Below, piece by piece: positions 7,040-14,357 of a stretch of 18,989 nt of DNA. Made by a program: the position numbers and the translations under genes. The stretch lies in contig JAGAEB010000093.1 of assembly GCA_017613335.1 (NCBI GenBank), forward strand, positions 1 to 18,989, given 5' to 3'. Within the stretch, counting starts at the first letter, position 1; the number at the start of each line of letters is the position of its first letter. This DNA is from Methanosarcinaceae archaeon. GTDB lineage: Archaea; Halobacteriota; Methanosarcinia; Methanosarcinales; Methanosarcinaceae. A model generated the notes under the pieces. That model was not told the DNA's origin and searched no databases. It was given only the letters and a program-made list of their open reading frames with translations.

Positions 7040-8737
7040 TTGAAAAAAACAATCATTCTCGGTATTGAAGGAACGGCCTGGAATTTCAGCGCGGCCGTCG
7101 TCGATCAGGATGACGTGATCGCAGAAGCGACGGACACATACCGGCCGCCGCAGGGCGGGATCCATCCGCGCGAGGCAGGCCAGCATCATGCATCCTGCGC
7201 ATCTTCCGTCATCGGCGATCTTTTCCGGCAGCTTGAAGAAAAGGGATATTCAAGGCAGGATATCGATGCGGTTGCTTTTTCAAAAGGGCCGGGTCTCGGC
7301 CCTTGTCTGAGAGTGACGGCGACTGTTGCGAGAATGGTCGCGCTCATGCTCGGAAAGCCTCTGATCGGTGTCAATCACTGTGTCGCCCACATCGAGATCG
7401 GGATCAGGAATACGCCCGCGACGGATCCGGTCGTCCTTTATGTCAGCGGCGCCAATTCCCAGGTCCTGGCTTACAAACAGGGAAGATACAGAGTCTTCGG
7501 TGAAACGCTCGATATCGGTCTCGGAAATTCCCTTGATAAATTTTCAAGGACGGCCGGGCTGACGCATCCGGGCGGACCGAAGATCGAAGCGTTTGCAAAA
7601 GAAGCGGATTCGCTTCCGGAGCTGCCTTATACGGTCAAGGGCATGGATTTCTTTTTCTCGGGTCTTTCGGCGGCGGCTTCCCGCGCGCTGGCCGGAAAAG
7701 ACGGCCGGATCCCGGAAGGGGGGCCGGATCATCAGGTCCTCTGCAACGTCTGTCATGCCTATCAGGAAACAGCATTTGCCATGGCCGCCGAAGTGACGGA
7801 AAGAGCGCTCGCCCACACCGGAAAGTCTGAAGTGCTCCTGGCAGGCGGCGTCGGCGCCAATATGCGTCTTCGCGAAATGCTTCAGCAGATGTGCGATGAA
7901 CGCGGCGCTGCCTTCTATGTCCCGGAAAAGAAATACATGGGCGACAACGGCGTCATGATTGCCTGCACGGGTCTTCTCATGTATCAGGCAGGAGACACGA
8001 TGACGGTCGAAGAATCGCATATCGATCCGTCCTTCCGGCCGGATCAGGTCGAGGTGACCTGGAAACAGGAGATGAAAGACGATTTCCTGACCGATATCCG
8101 GAAAATACAGAACGGCGCAGAAGCCGTCGTCCGCATTTCCGAAGAAGAAGATGATCCGTATTCAGAGAAACCGCATCTCAGAAAAGTCGTCATTAAGGAA
8201 CGTGTGAGCAAAGGTTACCGTGACCCGCGCCTTGATGAACGTCTCAGGAAAGAGAGAACCAGAACGGAGGCCAGAATGCTTTCGGAAGCGCGCCGCGCCG
8301 GCGTCCCGACGCCGGTCGTTTATCAGATCGATGATTTTGCGCTCCGCATGCAGTATATCGAAGGCCTGCCGCTCAAGTTCGTGATCGACGAAGAACTGGC
8401 CGAAGAGACCGGCCGTCTTGTCGGAAAACTCCATGCTGCAGATATCATCCACGGTGATCTGACGACGTCGAACATCATCTGCCGGACAGCGGCGGACAGT
8501 CGCGGAAATCCGGTCCGGAAACTTTATTTCATCGATTTCGGCCTGGCCGTCCATGATTCCGAGACGGAGGCCAAAGGCGTCGATGTCAATGTCCTTTTCA
8601 GGACGTTCGAAAGCACTCACGATGATCCTGAAAAACTCATCGCCGCCTTTTCCGCCGGATATGCGCAGACGTACAGCAGTGCCGGCGCCGTCCTGAAACG
8701 TGTCGGAGAGATCCGGCTGCGCGGCAGATATTCCTGA
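7040..8737 (+). CDS. Kae1-Bud32 fusion, tRNA t6A synthesis
   Basis: A bifunctional KEOPS protein of 565 residues. Residues 1-325 are Kae1 (TsaD/Qri7 family), which transfers the threonylcarbamoyl group to A37 of ANN-decoding tRNAs. Evidence is LGIEGTAWN (8-16), the metal-binding H113 and H117 in NHCVAH, YVSGANSQ (134-141) and GDNGVMIA with D302. Residues about 360-565 are Bud32, the small kinase/ATPase, with VVIKERV (383-389, K386), HGDLTTSNII (471-480, D473), IDFGLA (498-503, D499) and the basic end RGRYS. Fusion of the two is common in methanogens and haloarchaea. I place the start at TTG 7040, because AGAGGA (7028-7033) is well spaced and the family begins just before LGIEGT. The longer frame from 6974 only adds residues from the repeat-rich spacer. 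It probably heads a transcript including the HAM1-like gene. Confidence 0.95.
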   Translation: MKKTIILGIEGTAWNFSAAVVDQDDVIAEATDTYRPPQGGIHPREAGQHHASCASSVIGDLFRQLEEKGYSRQDIDAVAFSKGPGLGPCLRVTATVARMVALMLGKPLIGVNHCVAHIEIGIRNTPATDPVVLYVSGANSQVLAYKQGRYRVFGETLDIGLGNSLDKFSRTAGLTHPGGPKIEAFAKEADSLPELPYTVKGMDFFFSGLSAAASRALAGKDGRIPEGGPDHQVLCNVCHAYQETAFAMAAEVTERALAHTGKSEVLLAGGVGANMRLREMLQQMCDERGAAFYVPEKKYMGDNGVMIACTGLLMYQAGDTMTVEESHIDPSFRPDQVEVTWKQEMKDDFLTDIRKIQNGAEAVVRISEEEDDPYSEKPHLRKVVIKERVSKGYRDPRLDERLRKERTRTEARMLSEARRAGVPTPVVYQIDDFALRMQYIEGLPLKFVIDEELAEETGRLVGKLHAADIIHGDLTTSNIICRTAADSRGNPVRKLYFIDFGLAVHDSETEAKGVDVNVLFRTFESTHDDPEKLIAAFSAGYAQTYSSAGAVLKRVGEIRLRGRYS

Positions 8738-8790
8738 AAAAATGATTGCAGGACAGACCTGAAAAATCAGAAACATTATCAGTGATCCCC

Positions 8791-9354
8791 ATGAAACCGT
8801 CAAAGATCGTATTTGTCACAGGAAACGCCGGAAAATTCCGTGAAGTTTCCGAAATCCTGGCGCCGCTCGGCATTGAAGTCATTCAGAATAAAGGAGATTA
8901 TCCGGAGATCCAGGCGGATGATCTGGAACCCATTGCGGCCGGTTGCGCTGCGCTTGCCGCTGAAGATCTTAAGATCCCTGTGCTCGTCGATGATTCGGGC
9001 ATTTTCATCAAAGCCCTCAACGGATTTCCCGGACCGTATTCCAGATTCGTCGAAGATCATCTGGGAAACCCCATGATCCTCAAGATGATGGAAGGAATCG
9101 AAGACCGTCGCGCTTATTTCAAGACGGTCGCCGCCTACTGCGAGCCGGGAAAAGAACCGGTCACCTTCCCGGGGATCGTTGAAGGAAAGATTGCTTTTGA
9201 AGAACGCGGAGACGGCGGATTCGGATTCGATCCGATCTTCGATTACAACGGGAAAACTTTCGGCGAACTCGGGGACGAATTCAAGAACACGGTCTCCCAC
9301 CGCAGAAGAGCGATCGACGGCTTCGTAAAATGGCTGAAAGAACAGGACGAATGA
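8791..9354 (+). CDS. XTP/dITP pyrophosphatase, HAM1/RdgB family
   Basis: Removes deaminated purine nucleotides (ITP, dITP, XTP) from the pool by cleaving them to monophosphates. The 187 residues match the family. Motifs: the N-terminal nucleotide-binding TGNAGKFREV (10-19), the metal-binding LVDDSGIFIKALNGFPG (65-81), GFGFDPIF (143-150) and SHRRRAIDGF (169-178), which contacts the base. The protein is cytosolic. ATG 8791 gives the standard N-terminus. The extended frame from TTG 8746 adds residues unlike the family. The ribosome site is weak and the gene lies 53 bases after Kae1-Bud32, so it is probably co-transcribed with it. Its last four bases could overlap a small basic ORF. Confidence 0.95.
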   Translation: MKPSKIVFVTGNAGKFREVSEILAPLGIEVIQNKGDYPEIQADDLEPIAAGCAALAAEDLKIPVLVDDSGIFIKALNGFPGPYSRFVEDHLGNPMILKMMEGIEDRRAYFKTVAAYCEPGKEPVTFPGIVEGKIAFEERGDGGFGFDPIFDYNGKTFGELGDEFKNTVSHRRRAIDGFVKWLKEQDE

Positions 9355-9593
9355 AAAAGCCGGAAAAACGAAAAAACAGAAAATCAAAAGCAGAGCGGAT
9401 CAAAAAACAGACCCGATCAAAAACAGACAGAATCAGAAAACAGACCGAACAAAAACAGACCGAACAAAAACAGACCGAATCAAAAAGTCAAACGGATGAA
9501 AGCCGGAAAGACCGTCCCGCCCGTGAAAGATACCGTTTCTGGAAAAAGCGGCGCCGTTTCTGTTCCCGGCCTGAATGTCCGGTCAGCCGGTGA
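9351..9593 (+). CDS. doubtful small basic ORF
   Basis: An 80-codon frame whose ATG overlaps the HAM1-like stop codon as ATGA, an arrangement typical of coupled translation. The product is almost entirely Lys, Arg, Gln, Glu and Thr. It is built partly on 15-bp tandem repeats and ends in a non-repetitive basic block, ERYRFWKKRRRF, and CSRPECPVSR. Its stop codon lies within the ribosome site of the riboflavin kinase gene. I recognise no family. It may be a real nucleic-acid-binding peptide, or merely an open frame created by the A-rich, stop-poor repeat. The repeat unit being a multiple of three makes the latter easy. Confidence 0.22.
   Translation: MKKPEKRKNRKSKAERIKKQTRSKTDRIRKQTEQKQTEQKQTESKSQTDESRKDRPARERYRFWKKRRRFCSRPECPVSR
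9408..9487. repeat. 15-17-bp A-rich tandem array
   Basis: Five imperfect units start with CAGAC (9408, 9424, 9441, 9456, 9471). The third and fourth are identical 15-mers. The region lies between the HAM1-like gene and riboflavin kinase. Confidence 0.75.
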
Positions 9594-9598
9594 AAATC

Positions 9599-10306
9599 AT
9601 GTATAAGATACCGTATCTGAAAACACTTGCCCTCATGGGTGCCGGCAGGCATCCTGTCCGCCTGTCATCGGCGGATCTGGAAGAACGCCTGAACGCCAGT
9701 TCCAAAACGATCGCCAGGAATCTCAAAAACCTTGAAGAGGCCGGCCTGATCGACAGGACGATCGTCGCCGGCGGTCAGGATGTCCGGATCAATGAACGCG
9801 GCATGGATCTTCTTAAAAAAGAATTCGCGGATTACAAGATGATCTTCCGCGTCCGGGAAACCGCAGAGATCGAAGGGACTGTCGTCACCGGGATCGGGGA
9901 AGGCAGATATTATGTCGGCGTTTCCGGATACCGCGACCAGTTCAGAACTGTTCTGGGTCACGACCCGTTCCCGGGAACACTCAATGTCCGCATCAAAGAA
10001 AGTGATGTCGGCCGCGCCGGGATGATACCGGAAATGCCGTCATACCGCATCAACGGCTTTTCCGACGGCGAAAGAACATACGGCGGCGCCCGCTGTCATC
10101 CGGCGGATATCCACGGGATCGAATGCGCGATCGTCGTCCCGGAAAGAACACATTACCACGCCGATCTTCTTGAGATCATTTCACCTGTCGGCATCCGCAA
10201 AGCGCTCGACCTGAAAGACGGGGACACCGTCAGGATCATCGTCAGAAGCGCGAGCAGTGATGCAGGACCGGATGCTGAAGACGATGAACGAAATGACCTG
10301 AAATAA
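9599..10306 (+). CDS. ribK: CTP-dependent riboflavin kinase with winged-helix domain
   Basis: Makes FMN from riboflavin using CTP, the archaeal route (EC 2.7.1.161). Of 235 residues, about 1-85 form a winged-helix DNA-binding domain (VRLSSADLEERL, SSKTIARNLKNLEEAGLIDR) and about 88-216 the kinase. The kinase motifs are GIGEGRYYVGVSGY (98-111), GHDPFPGTLNVRI (120-132), GGARCHPADI (162-171) and RTHYHADLLEIISPVGIRK (183-201). The winged helix suggests it may also act as a regulator, as proposed for related RbkR proteins; that is inference here. ATG 9599 is preferred over ATG 9575, because GGTGA (9589-9593) is spaced five bases before it. The C-terminus has a short acidic tail. The gene ends at a strong terminator. 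Confidence 0.95.
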   Translation: MYKIPYLKTLALMGAGRHPVRLSSADLEERLNASSKTIARNLKNLEEAGLIDRTIVAGGQDVRINERGMDLLKKEFADYKMIFRVRETAEIEGTVVTGIGEGRYYVGVSGYRDQFRTVLGHDPFPGTLNVRIKESDVGRAGMIPEMPSYRINGFSDGERTYGGARCHPADIHGIECAIVVPERTHYHADLLEIISPVGIRKALDLKDGDTVRIIVRSASSDAGPDAEDDERNDLK

Positions 10307-10345
10307 AAAAAAGGCAGCAGGCCGTCAGGTCTGCTGCCTTTTTTT
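10303..10345. terminator. strong bidirectional terminator between ribK and ilvE
   Basis: GGCAGCAG (10313-10320) pairs with CTGCTGCC (10331-10338), with extra pairing in the loop. The stem is flanked by a ten-base A-run on the left and eight Ts on the right. The two neighbouring genes converge on it. Confidence 0.85.
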
Positions 10346-10399
10346 ACGGCTGTCCCGCTCCGGAAAAGCCGGATGCCGGACAGAGAAAACGGATCGGAT

Positions 10400-11464
10400 T
10401 TATTCGACTTTCTGAGTCCAGCCGAATTCATCTTCGAGTTTTCCGCTCTGGATGCCGGTGATCGTGTCGTAGATCATCTGAGAGATCTTTCCGATCTCGC
10501 CGTTGTTGATGATCATTTTGTGGCCGTTCCAGAGGAGTTCGCCGACCGGGGAAATGACGGCGGCTGTGCCGGTACCGAAGACTTCTTTGAGTTCGCCTTT
10601 CTGATAGGCTTCGTAAAGCTCTTCTGCAGAAATGCGGCGCTCGGTCGCGTTGTAGCCTTTGGCGCGGAGAAGCTGGAGAGTGGAGTCTCTGGTGATGCCC
10701 GGAAGAATGCTGCCGTTGAGGGCGGGCGTCGTGATCTCGTCGCCGATGATGAAGAAGATGTTCATGGCGCCGACTTCTTCGATGTATTTTCTTTCGACGC
10801 CGTCGAGCCAGAGGACCTGAGAATAGCCCTGCGCTTCTGCGACTTCCTGCGCTTTCAGGCTGGCCGCATAATTTCCGGCCGTCTTGGCGAATCCCATGCC
10901 GCCTTTGACAGCGCGGACATATTCTGATTCGACGTAGATCTTGACCGGCTTGAGACCGTCTGCATAGTAGGAGCCGACCGGTGAGAGGATGATGATGAAC
11001 TTGTAAGTTTTGGACGGGTGAACGCCGACGTGGGCATCTGTGGCGATGATGAACGGGCGGATGTACAGGGATGTGCCGGGTGATGTCGGGATCCACCGTT
11101 CGTCTGTCTTAACGAGCGTTTTGATCGCTCTGACAGCGAATTCTTCATCGATCTTCGGGATGCAGAGTCTTTCATTGGAAACGTTCAGACGGGCCATGTT
11201 CTTTTCCGGACGGAAGAGGCGGATCTCTCCGGAGGCGGTCTTGTAAGCTTTCAGACCCTCAAAAACAGTCTGGCCGTAGTGGAGGACCATCGTTGCCGGA
11301 TCCAGCGGCAGGGGGCCGTACGGGACGATGCGGGCATCATGCCAGCCTTTGCCTTCCGTATAGTCCATGATGAACATATGATCGGTGTAATAACGGCCGA
11401 ATCCGAGATTGTTCCAGTCCGGTTCAGGTTTCGGGTTTATTGTTTTGGTAATGGAAATTTCCAT
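10400..11464 (-). CDS. ilvE: branched-chain amino acid aminotransferase
   Basis: PLP enzyme exchanging the amino group between glutamate and branched-chain 2-oxo acids, the last step of valine, leucine and isoleucine synthesis. The 354 residues and layout match the longer (type II) BCAT group of fold-type IV aminotransferases. Visible are LHYGQTVFEGLKAY (61-74), RPEKNMARLNVS (85-96), the PLP lysine K194 in GMGFAKTAGNYAASL, QVLWLDG, and the C-terminal EVFGTGTAAVISPV phosphate-binding region. The start is ATG 11464 with AGAGGT spaced six bases upstream and a TATA-like box at 11513-11520. An inverted repeat flanks that box. This longer BCAT form is more familiar to me from bacteria and eukaryotes, so transfer is possible but unproven. 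Confidence 0.95.
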   Translation of the reverse strand: MEISITKTINPKPEPDWNNLGFGRYYTDHMFIMDYTEGKGWHDARIVPYGPLPLDPATMVLHYGQTVFEGLKAYKTASGEIRLFRPEKNMARLNVSNERLCIPKIDEEFAVRAIKTLVKTDERWIPTSPGTSLYIRPFIIATDAHVGVHPSKTYKFIIILSPVGSYYADGLKPVKIYVESEYVRAVKGGMGFAKTAGNYAASLKAQEVAEAQGYSQVLWLDGVERKYIEEVGAMNIFFIIGDEITTPALNGSILPGITRDSTLQLLRAKGYNATERRISAEELYEAYQKGELKEVFGTGTAAVISPVGELLWNGHKMIINNGEIGKISQMIYDTITGIQSGKLEDEFGWTQKVE

Positions 11465-11494
11465 GAAAATACCTCTTGTCGATTAATAAATGGG

Positions 11495-11535
11495 CGGAAA
11501 CACGCACTCTTATGATAAAAGATTTTGTGTTTCCG
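11495..11535 (-). promoter_or_regulatory. ilvE promoter flanked by a 9-bp inverted repeat
   Basis: CGGAAACAC (11495-11503) and GTGTTTCCG (11527-11535) are perfect inverted copies 23 bases apart. Between them, on the minus strand, lies TTTTATCA (11520-11513), a TATA-like box whose predicted start site is near 11490, about 26 bases before the ATG. A factor binding both arms would straddle the TATA box and could block or assist initiation. Confidence 0.5.
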
Positions 11536-11600
11536 ACGTGAAAAAAAGGCGGCCGGAATCTGCGGCTTTTCTGCCCGGATCTTTCCGGGAAACTGAGAAT

Positions 11601-11672
11601 AACAGGAGATTCCGGAGAAACAGGAAATTCCGGAGAAACAAAAGATTCCGGGGAAAACGGAGATACCGGGCC
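11601..11672. repeat. 18-bp tandem array
   Basis: Four imperfect 18-bp units (starts 11601, 11619, 11637, 11655) centre on GATTCCGGAGA. The array sits between ilvE and the PhoU-like gene, just past the latter's stop codon. Confidence 0.75.
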
Positions 11673-11699
11673 GGACAGAACATATCCGGGAAAACCGGA

Positions 11700-12392
11700 T
11701 CACATCAGTTTCAGGAACATCGGGACAAGAACACCGACAGCTGATGCTGCCTGATCGGAAATGGAACTGATGACTTTCGTCAGTTCGCAGAGATAATAGA
11801 CGCCTGCGCCGCCGATCTCTTTTTCGTGGTCGAAGATCGTCTTTTTGAGCTGTGTTTCGAGAACGTCGACTTCATGTTCGATCTCTTCGACAGGAGGGAT
11901 GCAGCAGAGGAATTTCCCGACTTCTTTTTTGCTGTAGGATGTCGAGTGGAGCGCCTGGAGTTCACCGACAGCTTTTTCATAAGCGCGGATGCATTCGACT
12001 GTTTTTCCGATGAGCCGGAGGAGACATTCTTTGACTTCTGCCGGAAGGTCGGCGCCTTTGCGGATGATGAGGAGGTCGGCTGCATCTTCGGTGCAGTTCG
12101 CGATCAGATCCTGCAGGGAAACGAATTTCAGAATGTCGGATTTGTCGAGCTGGAGCGTATACAGTCCGGGAAGTTCCGCACGGAACCGCTGTTTGATGAT
12201 GTCGGCTTCATGCTCAAGCTTTCCGATCTCTTTCCACATTTTTTCAACATCTTCGTCCCGGCCCTCAAAATAGGCTTTGATCATCGGTTCCAGCATGAAA
12301 GAACATTCGATGACTTTAGCGGCATGCTGATCCATCGGGGCAAACGGAGAATCAACGAAGATGTTCAGAACTGACCTCATGTAATTTGTCAT
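11700..12392 (-). CDS. DUF47 / PhoU-like phosphate-transport regulator
   Basis: An all-helical cytoplasmic protein of 230 residues in the DUF47 family (TIGR00153), distantly related to PhoU. Members usually accompany PiT phosphate permeases and are thought to modulate them. Helices carry the family's acidic metal-binding-like patterns, for example GKLEHEADIIKQRFRAEL (57-74), CTEDAADLLIIRKGADLP and PPVEEIEHEVDVLE. The start ATG 12392 is preceded by GGTGAT, a good ribosome site. The PiT gene lies upstream on the same strand but 402 bases away, so this gene probably has its own promoter, and an inverted repeat lies 45-88 bases upstream of its start. The assignment is firm at family level. Confidence 0.9.
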   Translation of the reverse strand: MTNYMRSVLNIFVDSPFAPMDQHAAKVIECSFMLEPMIKAYFEGRDEDVEKMWKEIGKLEHEADIIKQRFRAELPGLYTLQLDKSDILKFVSLQDLIANCTEDAADLLIIRKGADLPAEVKECLLRLIGKTVECIRAYEKAVGELQALHSTSYSKKEVGKFLCCIPPVEEIEHEVDVLETQLKKTIFDHEKEIGGAGVYYLCELTKVISSISDQAASAVGVLVPMFLKLM

Positions 12393-12436
12393 GTTATCAC
12401 CATTTTTGTTCTCAGGGGAGAGAAGACTTCCCTCTG

Positions 12437-12480
12437 CCGATCGTGAACTATGCGGCCGGAAATACTGTGTTTACGATCGG
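12437..12480 (-). promoter_or_regulatory. inverted repeat upstream of the PhoU-like gene
   Basis: CCGATCGTGAAC (12437-12448) and GTTTACGATCGG (12469-12480) are inverted copies with one mismatch, 20 bases apart. The centre-to-centre distance is about three helical turns. The element lies 45-88 bases upstream of the start, where an archaeal promoter would be expected, although no strong TATA box is visible. It looks like an operator for a dimeric regulator. Confidence 0.5.
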
Positions 12481-12595
12481 AGAGTTGTTTCGTAACATTG
12501 AAAGTGGGATCGGGTATTTCATGTTTTCCATAAAATACGGGAAAAATGAGGCAGATCGGGATAAACAGATTGAAAAATTGTCAGATACGGACAAA

Positions 12596-12781
12596 CGGAC
12601 TGAAAAACAGGTCATGAGGAAAACGGCTAAAAACAGGTGATGAGGAAAACGGATGAAAAACAGGTCATGAGGAAAACGGATGAAAAACAGGTCATGAGGA
12701 AAACGGATGAAAAACAGATGATGAAAAACGGATTAAAACAGGGATGAGAAAAAACGGATTAAAACAGGTGATGAGGATAAG
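12596..12781. repeat. 27-bp tandem array in the PiT to PhoU-like spacer
   Basis: Seven units of 25-28 bp (starts 12596, 12624, 12650, 12677, 12704, 12729, 12755) begin CGGATGAAAAACAGG or a close variant. Units 3 and 4 are identical. With the inverted repeat at 12437-12480 this accounts for most of the 402-base spacer 12393-12794. It reaches to within about 15 bases of the PiT stop codon. Confidence 0.9.
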
Positions 12782-12794
12782 CGGAGCGGAAAAT

Positions 12795-13841
12795 TCAGAG
12801 GAAAATAAAGCTCAGTCCGATGAAGATGAACATGGAAGTCATGGCGGAGACCGGAACGGTCGTGATCCATGAAGAGACGATGTTTTTGACGACTTTCAGG
12901 TTGACGCTTGTCAGACCGCCGGCAAGACCGACACCGATGACGGATCCGACGAGGACGTGCGTCGTAGAGATCGGCAGAGCGATATAACTGCAGAGAAGGA
13001 CGACGGCTGCGGTCGAAAACTGTGCGGAAAAGCCTCTGGTCGGCGTCAGCTCTGTGATCTGGCTGCCGATCGTCTCGATGACTTTGTGACCCCACATGGC
13101 AAGACCCAGGACCATGCCGGCGGCGCCGATGATCAGAACGCCGAAGGAAACACTGACGACAGGGAAACTGAACTCTTCATACATATTCAGAACGGCCGAG
13201 AGCGGCGCGACAGCATTGGCGACATCGTTTGAACCGTGTGAAAAGGCGACGAAGCAGGCTGTGACGATCTGAAGGATGATGAATTTCTTTTCGGTTGCGG
13301 CGACCTGAGTTTCTGTGGCATTGCTGAAAAATTTCTTACGGATGATCCAGAAAAGAATATAGGCAACGATGCCGCCGAGAAGAGGGGATAAAAGCCAGCT
13401 GGCAATGATGGAAACAAGCACGCCCCAGTGAATGTCGGAGAGAAGAATGACTTTGTCATAGGCGCAGACCAGGCCGAAACCGAGAATGGCACCGACAATG
13501 GAATGAGAAGTCGAGACGGGAAGATTCTTGATCGTCGCCAGTGTGACCCAGAATCCCGCGGCCAGGATCGCAGCCAGCATACCGACGGCGACGGTGTCGA
13601 GATTTGATTCCATGACAGGACCCAGAGGGACGATGCCTGTTGCGATCTTGTCGGTCACGCGGCCGCCGAAAAGAACGGCGCCTGCAAATTCAAAAACGCC
13701 GGCAATGATGATGACCTGCCTGATCGTCAGCGCCTTGGAGCCGACAGACGTACCCATTGCATTCGCAAGGTCGTTTGCGCCGATATTCCAGGCCATGTAA
13801 AAACAGGCGATCAGCAGGAAAGCAATCAGAAGAATATCCAT
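12795..13841 (-). CDS. PiT-family inorganic phosphate permease
   Basis: An integral membrane phosphate transporter of 348 residues, driven by cation symport in this family. The two PiT signature halves are present as inverted-topology repeats: NIGANDLANAMGTSVGSKALT (19-39) and AFSHGSNDVANAVAPLSAV (199-217). TSHSIVGAILGFG (111-123) and STTHVLVGSVIGVG (292-305) are the matching second repeat motifs. About ten hydrophobic segments are visible, with a charged loop at about 168-186. The start ATG 13841 has GGAG spaced seven bases upstream. An AT-rich promoter region with direct repeats lies at 13911-13951. Its functional partner is the PhoU-like gene downstream. No PstSCAB genes are in the window. 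Confidence 0.94.
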   Translation of the reverse strand: MDILLIAFLLIACFYMAWNIGANDLANAMGTSVGSKALTIRQVIIIAGVFEFAGAVLFGGRVTDKIATGIVPLGPVMESNLDTVAVGMLAAILAAGFWVTLATIKNLPVSTSHSIVGAILGFGLVCAYDKVILLSDIHWGVLVSIIASWLLSPLLGGIVAYILFWIIRKKFFSNATETQVAATEKKFIILQIVTACFVAFSHGSNDVANAVAPLSAVLNMYEEFSFPVVSVSFGVLIIGAAGMVLGLAMWGHKVIETIGSQITELTPTRGFSAQFSTAAVVLLCSYIALPISTTHVLVGSVIGVGLAGGLTSVNLKVVKNIVSSWITTVPVSAMTSMFIFIGLSFIFL

Positions 13842-13910
13842 CGTAAAACTCCGTCAGATTCTCCGTGTCGTTTGACAGATGGATAAGACCGGAAACATTC
13901 GTTATAAGGA

Positions 13911-13951
13911 TAATCTATGTAATCTATATAGGACAATATAGAGACAATATA
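13911..13951 (-). promoter_or_regulatory. AT-rich PiT promoter with direct repeats
   Basis: TAATCTAT occurs at 13911-13918 and 13920-13927, and GACAATATA at 13932-13940 and 13943-13951. The whole block is TATA-like on the minus strand and lies 70-110 bases upstream of the PiT start. The doubled words could be binding sites for a phosphate-responsive regulator or simply AT-rich promoter DNA. Confidence 0.4.
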
Positions 13952-13961
13952 ACATTTCCGG

Positions 13962-14049
13962 AACAGATCAGTAAAAGATCAGAAACAGATCAGGAAAAGA
14001 TCAGAAACAGATCAGAAACAGATCAGGAAAAGATCAGAAACAAATCCGG
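13962..14049. repeat. 11-bp tandem array
   Basis: Eight consecutive 11-bp units of the form AAMAGATCAGN (M is A or C), the last degenerate. Each repeats one GATC and one A-tract close to helical phase. The unit length is not a multiple of three. Confidence 0.9.
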
Positions 14050-14178
14050 AAAAAAGAGCGGCCGCTGAAAAAACAAAAAGAAGGAAGAGAAAATAACGAA
14101 ATCATGATCGAAAACCGCAGGGAATGAATGAAACAGAACGGCATAAGACTGACCGGGCGGGCGTGCACGGTTACAACC

Positions 14179-14186
14179 TATATAAA
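14179..14186 (+). promoter_or_regulatory. TATA box of the surface-protein gene
   Basis: TATATAAA in an otherwise mixed region is a near-canonical archaeal TATA box. Initiation would fall near 14207, giving an unusually long leader of about 150 bases before the ATG at 14358. Confidence 0.55.
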
Positions 14187-14255
14187 CATGGCGAATAATA
14201 TGAAAAAACGAATGATTAAATTCTGCATTGATCTGTGCTGTCTCTGAAGATCTTT

Positions 14256-14325
14256 CCGCCTGCCGGGACGTGAATCTCCGGATACGGATCTCCTGACCGG
14301 AAAAGGATCAGGATCCTGCAGGCGG
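14256..14325 (+). ncRNA. possible structured leader RNA
   Basis: CCGCCTGC (14256-14263) pairs perfectly with GCAGGCGG (14318-14325), enclosing 54 bases. Inside are TCCG/CGGA (14277-14280 with 14285-14288) and TCCTGA/TCAGGA (14291-14296 with 14308-14313). An alternative hairpin AGGAT/ATCCT (14304-14308 with 14313-14317) is mutually exclusive with the latter. This resembles a three-way junction, and the competing hairpins would allow switching. The ribosome site GGAGGT (14345-14350) follows 20 bases later. It matches no riboswitch class I can recall. Confidence 0.4.
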
Positions 14326-14357
14326 GTTACCGGAATACGGGACCGGAGGTAAAAAGT

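Larger units (their letters stand above)
13842..14357. other. divergent intergenic region between PiT and the surface-protein gene
   Basis: 516 bases holding, from left to right, the PiT ribosome site and promoter, an 11-bp tandem array (13962-14049), sequence with no recognised features (about 14050-14175), the TATA box of the surface-protein gene and its structured leader. I see no gene in it. Confidence 0.7.

Noticed and set aside
10428..11175. Long Arg/His/Ser-rich minus-strand frames overlapping ilvE
   Set aside because: They are alternate frames of the ilvE coding sequence, which has a complete set of family motifs.
12386..12640. Plus-strand ORF antisense to the PhoU-like promoter
   Set aside because: It has no ribosome site, overlaps the candidate operator and ends in the tandem array.
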